Source of the DNA: Ancylostoma caninum | Taxonomy: Eukaryota; Nematoda; Chromadorea; Rhabditida; Ancylostomatidae | Length of the DNA: 64,000 nt | Assembly: GCA_037903475.1 (NCBI GenBank) | Contig: JBAJFG010000172.1 | Coordinates: 3,464,001 to 3,528,000 of the forward strand | Reading direction: 5' to 3' | Shown: piece by piece, positions 55,992 to 64,000 of the stretch | How positions within the stretch are numbered: the first letter of the stretch is position 1 | Layout of the letters: every line of letters starts with the position of its first letter | Position numbers and translations under genes: made by a program | The notes under the pieces: generated by a model | What the model was told of the DNA's origin: nothing | What the model saw: only the letters and a program-made list of their open reading frames with translations | The model's database searches: none

Positions 55992-58900
55992 ATGCGGGAA
56001 GTGGACGTCTTTCTCAGTATTATATTCTTGGCCGCCTGCTCTTCAGCTCAGGACGGGCAGGATGTGCAAACAGCAACGGACACCGTTGAATTATCCATGC
56101 AAAATCATGATCAAGTGCTCAACAGCTCTCAGGTACGCGATGCTCAGCTCAGTCTCGCGAGTATCGTTTATACCTTGTCGCCTTGTCACGCTCGCTCATC
56201 TCAGGTAGTGTTCGTGGCGTTCTGTGCTGACTGGTGTCCGTTTTCACGCCGGTTAAAGCCGATTTTCGAGGAATCAGCTCGTGTTTTTAAACGCGAGAAT
56301 CCGAACGCCAGCGTTGTGTGGGCTATAGTCGACAGCGTTAGACAGGTAGGCCAGCTAGCTATACAGTCACAAATTTGTCCTTGTAGTCCATGGAAACTTC
56401 TACCCAACACAGGGTTAAGGGTTAAGTTCACTTCGAGTTGCTCGGCTTTTGTAGATTTCTATGGATCTTTTTCCAAAATGGTAAAATAGGTTGGTAATAA
56501 AAGAAAACCCCGTGTGAACGGAGTGTAGTCATTAGTCTAGATTGAAATTTTGAGATAAATAATGCCCCCAAATTAAATATTCCTGTTGATCTATCGTCAT
56601 ATCCACTGGTTTTTCACTTATCACTCGGTTTACCAGTACACATGTGAAGATACTGTACCATGGAGGTCGTCCATACTCCCAAATAGTGAATTATTTCCAA
56701 AAAATTGGTGGGATACTATAGAGATCGTAGTAATTTTGGATAAACTACTCATGAAATTTGAAAAATAGTTGAATAAAATAAAATTTGTAAAATAAAAAAC
56801 ATGATAAAATTTGTCCGAATCCACAGCTGCAAAAAATGTTTGTGTGACTTCAGAAATATGCTGATTTATAGGCTGACGTCGGTGATAAATACTATGTGAA
56901 CAAATATCCAACAATGAAGGTATTCGTCAACGGAGAGCTCATCCAAAAGGAGTACAGGTACTCCTCTCACTTCTTTTTTTTGCTTTTTAACTCCGTCAAA
57001 CAGAAAAATTCAAAACCTCACGATTTACTTATCTTAATAATTGCTTTTTAACGGTCCTAAAATCTACATGGGTCCTAAAATATAATATTTCACACTCAGA
57101 CATATCTCTGAAACTACAGCGTTTATTTTTTTTATTTTATTCCTATTTTATTTTTATTTTTTTCCTGTTTTCAAACAGATCAACTCGATCCGTGGAAGCG
57201 CTCACCTCTTTCGTCAAATATCAACTATCAACGGCTATCAACGAATTCGCTAGTCAGGAGCAGCTCACGGCAGCGATGGATCCATCAAAGCGCAATGTTG
57301 TTGCATGGGTGAAGCGAGGCACGGAGGATTACGCGAATCTCAAGGTAGAGTCCATACCAAGATCACTGGCTCCTGAATGGACTGATGCGAGCGGCTGCGG
57401 TGCGACTGCTACTCTCCTTTGCCAGTGCTCGTGAATTCTAAAAATCGGGTTTCCATGATGATATGGAAGCCATATAACCTACGAAATGTTCCTTTTCTCA
57501 AGTGGGGCCTGAAAATTGCTGCGACCGCGCCGCAGCCGCCCGCTTCGGGTGCAAAAACTTTGAAAATTGTTTGCAAAACAACATTTTCTCTTGATAAATG
57601 ATCAAAATTACTTGCAAGAATGACCATTAGTGTGTTTCCATAGGGAATTTTTATCCCTAGGCATGAATTTCAGAAAGTTGCTTCGCTTCTACGAGAGGAG
57701 TGCACGTTCTGGGTTGCTGATGAAGCCTTGTCCGCAACAGTGACGGAGAACAAACTCTCATATTATGATCAGGATAGTAAAGATGAGCAAAAGGTGAGTA
57801 ATCCTTCGTGTTTTATAGAGAAGATTTTCCAGGAGTCACATCATAGGGTGTAATTTGAGTTACGTGTTAGTCGATCATTTTTGCACCACAGAAACCGCCC
57901 CATCCGCCCTGCCGCGCCGCTCCAACCACGCAGCGCGGCGGACGTTCTAGGCGTGTGGTTGTCGGGCGCCTATGCTTTCGTTTTCCCATTTTTCTTTGTG
58001 TCTTTCCCTTCATTGCGAAATACTTGAATCAGCGTGGCATCATTCCGGCCTTTACCCAAATATGGGAGACTTGCGCAGCGCTGCGACCAACGCGGAGCGG
58101 TAGACCAGGGGTTTTCTATGGTGCGAAGATGGTTGACACTGGCACTAAGTGTCATTAATTTTCTGCGATCAAACGGTTTCAGTTCACTGGAAATATGCGC
58201 GATTACGAGTTCCTAAAGCAGTGGGTGACCGACAAATGTATACCTCTTGTTAGGTAAGTTTATTATCCAGAAATTTCCTTGACATCTTGATCGTGAACGT
58301 TCCAGAGAAGTCACATTCGAAAACGTTGAAGAGCTGACCGAGGAGGGTCTTCCATTTTTGTTGTTCTTCCGGGATCCCAAACAAAGGGATCAGGACAAGA
58401 TGTTCACGGAACAGGTTTGTGTTTATTTCACGCGCGACACTTTTTTATACTTTGTCTGACTCATCCATTCACCTATAAATACGTACATCCTAATTCGTCT
58501 ATAAATAGGGCTTTTCATAATGACATGAATGCCCACTTATACGACGACATTAGCGCGACATGAGCAGTAATTATTGAGCCACCTTGCTTCACCAAAATTG
58601 ATTCGCTATGATGATGTTGTAGAAGATTTGTTCTTGATGCATATTGCGAAAAGGCAGCCGATATCCGTCCAAATAGCAAATCTGCTACGATTCTTAACAT
58701 ATTTTATTTCTCTTGGTCGGTAGTTCCCCAGTAGTCGAATAGCGTCAACAAGTTTACCCTGGGTAACCTTACTGATGGTGTCAATACGTTTAATAACGCA
58801 AGACTACCAATTGTTGTTGTATTCATTACCTTATTTCATTTCTTTGGGTCAGTACTTCCCAGGTTCTAGCGTCAACAAGTTTACCCTGGGTAACCTTGGT

Positions 58901-60325
58901 AATGGCGTCAATACGTTTAGTAGCGCAAAATTACCAATTGTCGTTGTATCCCTTACCCTCTGCGAGAAACAATAACGCCATCTCGATTCGATTTTGGTTC
59001 CTTCGTTGGGGCCGCGTGACAACAGTTATGCGGCTGGGTATGGATTCACTGTTAAAGTTACCCTGGGTAAACTCACTGACGTTCGTGGATGCCACATCAT
59101 TGAGATTACCCAGGGTAAAAGTGCTAGCAACCTACAACTTACCTATCGTCAACATGGGCGTCAACACGTTTACCCTGGGTAATCTCAACGATGCATCCAG
59201 TGGCTGCATGCAACATTAGGATTACCTTAGGTAAACGCGTCAGCATTCCTAGATTCGGGCATCACTACGCTTACCCTAGGTAATCCCAGTGATACAGCCA
59301 GCGTATACCCTGGGTAAACTTACTTACCCTGCGTAATCTCAGCCGCTGTATTTTGCCTATGGCTGTGATTGCTCGATTCATGTCCGTGTCGCAGTTGCAA
59401 CTTTCAAACGAATTCTGAAAAGGGAGAAGTCGGATTCTTCAGTCTAAAAAGTAACAGAAAATATGGAGTTTGGAAATTGGATGTCCAGGATTCAGCTGAT
59501 CCCAGGTCCGGACAAGAGACTCAAATGGATAAAGATGGTGTCTATAATTAACCAGAAATATATGTAAGTCGCTAATTTTGCTCTTCAAGGTCATCCGTGA
59601 GCTCCCTGACCAACGCGCATCGATAAATCCACTACTGGCTGATGGACACAAATTTGCTCATCCATTGAAACACTTGGGAAAAACAGCAAAGGTGAGGGTG
59701 AATTTATTTTGAGACAAGTGCAAGACCTTTTTTTAAATTTTATTTTTCTACCGGGTTACATTTTTTTAATCCCTACAATGGCACTAAACCACTGGATTTT
59801 TTCAGGATCTTCCAGTACTTGCTATCGACTCCTTCCAACATATGTATGTGTTCCCTGACATGTCACAGCTGACTGTTCCTGGAAAGCTGAGAGAAGTTTG
59901 TTTTTAGAGTGTTCTGATTTCCAGTTGCAAAAATTGAATTTTTTCATTAGCCAAAGAAATGATCTACAACTTTTTGTTCACAGTTCGTCATGGATCTACA
60001 TTCGGGTAAACTTCATAAGGAATTCCACGAAACTCTGGACCAGAAGATGATCGATTTGGCGAAGTTCAAGGCTGAAAATGGTATAACTGACGAGGATCTC
60101 GACGACAATCGAGAGGCAGGGGTGGGAGCTTTGATCATCTGCTCTTTTATGACGCGAGGCATTTACTTCCTGGAATTTCCTCGGAGATTTCCTGAAGGTA
60201 TTCCTTTTCCATTTCAGGGCATGCCTGCCGCTCGACCTGAGGACACAACGCCTCCTCCATCTGTCTTTAAGAAGTTGAAACCCAGCGAGAAACGTTATTC
60301 GCTGCTGCAGAAGACGGAACTGTAA
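55992..60325 (+). CDS. ERp44 (TXNDC4) homologue: ERp44-like endoplasmic reticulum thioredoxin-domain protein
   Basis: Eleven exons: 55992-56132, 56205-56345, 56872-56957, 57179-57344, 57674-57793, 58183-58253, 58306-58414, 59590-59691, 59806-59895, 59984-60121 and 60218-60325; 423 residues, every phase agreeing. A signal peptide (1-19) precedes a thioredoxin domain with DWCPFS at 56-61 (human ERp44 has CRFS, one reactive cysteine) and the cis-proline YPT at about 107. Strongly conserved blocks follow: PSKRNVVAW, LTEEGLPFLLFF, VLAIDSFQHMYVF, PGKLRE-FVMDLHSGKLHKEFH and the C-terminal LKPSEKRYSLLQKTEL. The KTEL end is an ER-retrieval signal of the KDEL type. ERp44 is known to hold Ero1 and unassembled clients by mixed disulphide and retrieve them from the cis-Golgi. 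The usual VDC before the domain's middle is VDS here. Intron 7 carries a palindromic repeat array. The last intron is 96 bases and open in frame. Confidence 0.93.
57384..57548. repeat. Small inverted-repeat element in ERp44 intron 4
   Basis: GATGCGAGCGGCTGCGGTGC at the left faces, inverted, GCGCCGCAGCCGCCCGCTTC at the right. About 165 bp, non-coding and MITE-like. Intron 5 (57794-58182) also holds GC-rich palindromic sequence (CGCAGCGCTGCG, CCGCGCCGCT) that may derive from a related element. Confidence 0.5.
58711..59340. repeat. Array of TTACCCTGGGTAA palindromes in ERp44 intron 7
   Basis: About nine copies of TTACCCTGGGTAA or close variants (TTACCCAGGGTAA, TTACCCTAGGTAA) in about 600 bp. 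Each is usually preceded by GTCAACACG and followed by TCTCA-TGAT or the reverse. The first part is a tandem duplication of a unit of about 130 bp (58711-58975) that ends in ACCAATTGT(T/C)GTTGTAT. Confidence 0.8.
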
Positions 60326-60929
60326 AGGATTCACTTTCATCATGTTTAATATGGTTTTATTACTATTCCTATGGATTACACTAGTATTTTATACGCTGTC
60401 GCTATGAAGAAGGACTCCTTAGCTGCACAAACAATTCATAACGAATCTCTACACATCACCTTATCTTTTAAGAATGCTATGCCTGTAATAAGTCCTGAAG
60501 AGAATGAGAATTGTTATCTAGTTCAATCAAAAGCATAAATTTGCACATTCTCATATCTAGATTATGTATACAAATTCTTTCTTAAGAATAGTTGGCTATC
60601 AATGCATATGTTTAGGGTGCATTTAGTGTAAGACGCCGTCGCAGGGTGTAAAATTGTAAAGCCACTGTTACTAGTATAGTTAGTATACGTGTTGCCATTA
60701 GTCGACCTCGTCGCGACACATACTTTCTATTAAATTTGATTTGTGGTATTCTCGGGTTGTGATTATTCTATAGAGGTCGCCAATAACGACTTTCTGTGAT
60801 CAGTGATTATGTGATAAGATTGTTTGATAAAGATTTATGTCCTCAGATTTCTTCGTTAGATAATACAATGAAAGCGCTCCAATTTCTTTATCCGTGCTAG
60901 ATTCCGGCGTTAACCCATTCGCTAGACCT
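60326..60929. other. Downstream region of the ERp44 gene
   Basis: Presumed 3' UTR and spacer. No canonical AATAAA was noted close to the stop; an ATTAAA occurs at about 60729. No other gene is supported. Confidence 0.4.
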
Positions 60930-61447
60930 TAAAGGCAAGGTCCGGTCAAAATTTTCCTCATTCAGGTTTTTTGTTCTCTGGAGTCCAAAGCCTATATGTA
61001 GCATGTATCTAAAGTTTTAGAGCTCGACATAAGCTCTATCGCTAGATATGGGACAAAATGTCCGAGGATTACAGTAGCCGTTAGAAAACGCGCTCCAACC
61101 GACAAAGGCTGCGCGCGGGCGTACTGAACAATGGACGCTCAGATAAATGCAGCTTAACGACCTATTCATGAAACCATCCCCATCTCATCGAGAGGACCTC
61201 CGCCAATCTGAATATGAATTTTGTCCTACGACGTTACAGCTGACAACACGTACGGCGTGCTGTATAACGTCATTTGAATGCACGGACGCCGCAAACCCGT
61301 AAACGCCGTACCGAAATTGGGGGATGGAAAGCGTTCTATATGGGATTTTTCCAGGGATTTTTCGATAGTTTTCGTCCAAGGCGCTGCCGTGGGCGGCGAA
61401 TTCAGTAGAAACCGCGGAGATGGAATTCTGCTGGGACCTTGCCTTTA
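60930..61447 (-). mobile_element. MITE-like element, 518 bp, copy B
   Basis: Inverse-orientation homologue of copy A (51785-52301), with ends AAAGGCAAGGTCCGGTCAAA and the complement of AAAGGCAAGGTCCCAGCAG. Length and body agree with copy A within a few bases. Confidence 0.82.
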
Positions 61448-61617
61448 TTTATAACTATACATCGTCACCTTCTCATTACTATGCAACACTTCCAGGAATA
61501 ACAATGCCAAACGTGCAAATAGTGGCTAAGTCTTTCGACTCCGAAGCCAAATTGGTTATTTACCTTTATTTATTTATCTATCTATTTATTTATTTATTTA
61601 TCTATCTATCTATCTAT

Positions 61618-61652
<35 letters not shown>

Positions 61653-64000
61653 TGTTATACATCATGACAAGTCACAGTGCAGCCCTTTGCAAGGAAGGTA
61701 AATCAAGGAGATACCATAGAAAGGTCATGGAAAGCTCAAAAAGGTAATAAAATTACAGATTTAAACTGCGGCATACGTGAGACTATCAACCATATGTATC
61801 GACCCATATATGTCGATAACTTAGTCTCAACACAAATTAACACGTAAAGCAAATCATAATCTCACCCGTACGGTAATACTCAAGGGATGAGAACCACGGA
61901 ATAACGGGTAGGAGAGGATGATACTTCCAATCATGTGATTAGTCGCAGCACCTCACTTAGCTTTTCCTTCTTACTAATTTCCGGAATGTTGTGTCTCCTT
62001 ATCTCGACCGCCTCCATAATTTTTCCCTGGAAGAAGAATGGAAACATAAAACTCGGAGACAGAACAATTCTGAATTGCCTCAGAATTCTTTTGAAAATCT
62101 TATAACTAACACAAACTTGCAAATAACGCGAGACACGAGGAAAATCAACGAAACTAAGGGTGCTGTAATTCGTTTCAAAGTGTTCCCTTAGCTGGGTCCC
62201 ACCACGGTTTCTTGTCAAGGATGTACGGAGCCTGGGCACGTACTGAAAATGTCAACCGTTATTGCTTCACAACTTGTACGTGCAACACTAGTGATGTGAT
62301 ATGAAGGCCATGTATTTTTTTTCTGTAGTCTCTTTGACTTCAATTCCGGACTTTCGACGGGCGTCCAGAGATTGGACTTCCAGAGTGTCGTTACGTACTT
62401 TCTTATTAACTGGTTTTGTTTCACCGCGATTGCCTTCAGCCATTTTCTGTGTATTATCATTAGGAATGTTTCTCTGTATTGCTTGCCAATATGTTGTGTT
62501 TAAAGGCAGCACCCACGGAAACTTTCGAATTCGATATGGGACATAGGCGAAAGTCAGCTATTCAGGTGAGTAAAGATTTGTTGTAAAATGACGAGTAAAA
62601 AAGGTGTTGTGATAAGCAAAACAAATAATGGAAGCTGATTGCTAGGAAACAGCTTTAGTCTGAAAAGCAAAGGAGTGAGCGCCCATGAAATCAACTTAAG
62701 GTAATGCTCCGCTGCCTCCACAACTCGATCGAACCCTACGCTGATCCAGATGATCCATGATCTTACACATTCAACTGGCCGTATCCTAGAAAGGGTTAAA
62801 TATTCCGTACAAGTGCTTTTGCAGGATTGTTGGCACATTTGCTATTGTTCCAGAACGACAAAATCTCAGACACGGAAATTCCCGTGGTTGTTTAAAATGG
62901 TTTTTGGAAGAAGCACATGATTTGAACATAGGATCGTCTGATTCTTTATTTATTTTTTTATTTATTTGTTGCACTCAAGGTGCTCCAACCAAATTACGAA
63001 GAGTGGCAATGTTAGTACTGCTATATCTCAAAGTGAAACAAAGAACATAAGACTGGAACAGGCGGGAAAAACAAGGCTAGTTGCTCCTAGGCTTGCCGAT
63101 AGATGACGTTATTCTGTTTAATTCTCACAGGGTACAATACCCTCAAGGAATCCGTCACAGCTCTATGCGTAGTGTCGCACCCGGTGCGGGCGTCGGTGGT
63201 AGCACCCGAACCGGACACGACAAAAGAGGGTTCTACCTGAACCCGCAAGGCTACTGGAGGGTAGTACCGCAGCGCACAGAGACAGTGGGCTCGCAAGCCA
63301 GCGGGCAAAGTGTAAGAGGCCTACTACCCTAAGCGAGCGGCAAGCGGGCGCGAGCGTAAACTTAGCGAACTTAGCATAGACTGCCTGAGACCTCAACCGA
63401 GATGATCCTAGAGCCCAGCACATAACTAGTGTCCTTCAACCGGATATTACCAGATATGGATGATGTTCACATTGTCCTTCTTCTTCACACATTACACCGA
63501 ATAAATAGCCACCTTCATATTCCTCATCAAATATACATCAATACAATAACAGAACTAAACCACAAGATGTTATGGGTCAAGTTATGAACCGGCCTGGTGG
63601 ACACGCGCGGCGCCTGGCAGGATCGTGACGGCGGCTCGACATGATCTTCTGTAGCATCGACTTGGCGATCGTGGAATCCATCATCATCGAACGGCAAGAC
63701 GGCGACCAGCATCTTTGGTGGAACCATGGGCCATTGCGGCTGAGCGGAGTCGTTCGAGCGGGACGAACGCGAATGAGGCGAATGAACCCATGAGAACGCG
63801 AGGGCGCCTTTTATAGTGCTGCCGCGTGGGAACGGTACTCGAGAGCATGCGCGGTCTTGAGAAAGTACCGTATCCCGTGGGACCGCCGATGGAAATGGCG
63901 CGCACACACCATGCGAGTGTATTTGAACCGGTGTAGGACGTCGTTTCACACTGCAGGCGGATTCAGACCGGGATGTTGACGTCGGTCAAATGAGTCCTCG
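61448..64000. other. Repeat-rich end of the window
   Basis: An (ATTT)n/(CTAT)n tract lies at about 61558-61655. A minus-strand fragment ending KIMEAVEIRRHNIPEISKKE and then LRLIT (about 61931-62030) resembles the end of the Penelope-like fragment at 55.0 kb. A second AAAGGCAGCACCCACGGAAA motif lies at about 62503-62525, and a SINE-like tail at about 62945-62985. The GC-rich last kilobase (63.1-63.95 kb) is open in several frames on the minus strand but no protein family is recognised; it may be part of an element running out of the window. Confidence 0.4.

Noticed and set aside
63527..63949. 140-codon minus-strand frame near the window end as a gene
   Set aside because: GC-rich with overlapping open frames in other registers and no recognisable domain; probably part of an element cut by the window edge.

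Overview
This window is nematode nuclear DNA, most likely from a rhabditid (clade V) worm. Four multi-exon genes can be assembled with consistent reading phase and GT..AG introns, most of which end TTTCAG or similar. Two encode SXP/RAL-2 proteins, a family known only from nematodes. One encodes a chemoreceptor of the srx type, a family described from Caenorhabditis and relatives. Three of the genes have a 3' splice acceptor within about 20 bases of the ATG, as expected for spliced-leader trans-splicing. Copies of the nematode telomere hexamer (TTAGGC) lie inside a repeat. The exact species, and whether it is parasitic, cannot be settled from the sequence.

Layout. 2.9-6.4 kb (-): a type I membrane protein whose cysteine spacing resembles the DSL domain of Notch ligands. 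6.4-20.6 kb: gene-poor, with a GAAT microsatellite, weak exon candidates and the first copy of a composite inverted-repeat element (17.2-18.3 kb). 20.7-28.1 kb: two divergently transcribed SXP/RAL-2 genes sharing exon architecture, the second with a decayed mariner in intron 1. 28.9-30.4 kb: another GAAT array abutting the second copy of the composite element. 30.7-34.5 kb (-): the srx receptor gene. 34.5-55.9 kb: mostly repeats, including an element with 115-bp internal tandem repeats, a 36-bp perfect hairpin, a 22-bp minisatellite, clusters of a TTACCC/GGGTAA palindrome, SINE-like tails, a 517-bp inverted-repeat element and a Penelope-like foldback. 56.0-60.3 kb (+): an ERp44-type thioredoxin protein of the early secretory pathway. 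60.3-64.0 kb: more repeats and no convincing gene.

The four genes do not form an obvious pathway; all encode secreted, membrane or ER-resident products. The most unusual material is (i) the pair of mariner-like inverted-repeat elements that each carry two tRNA-like split promoters plus telomere-like hexamers, (ii) the EGF-less DSL-like membrane protein, (iii) the palindromic TTACCC repeat family, and (iv) the Penelope-like foldback with a hammerhead-like core. Gene models were assembled by eye from splice signals and phase, so exon edges, especially first and last exons, need transcript support.
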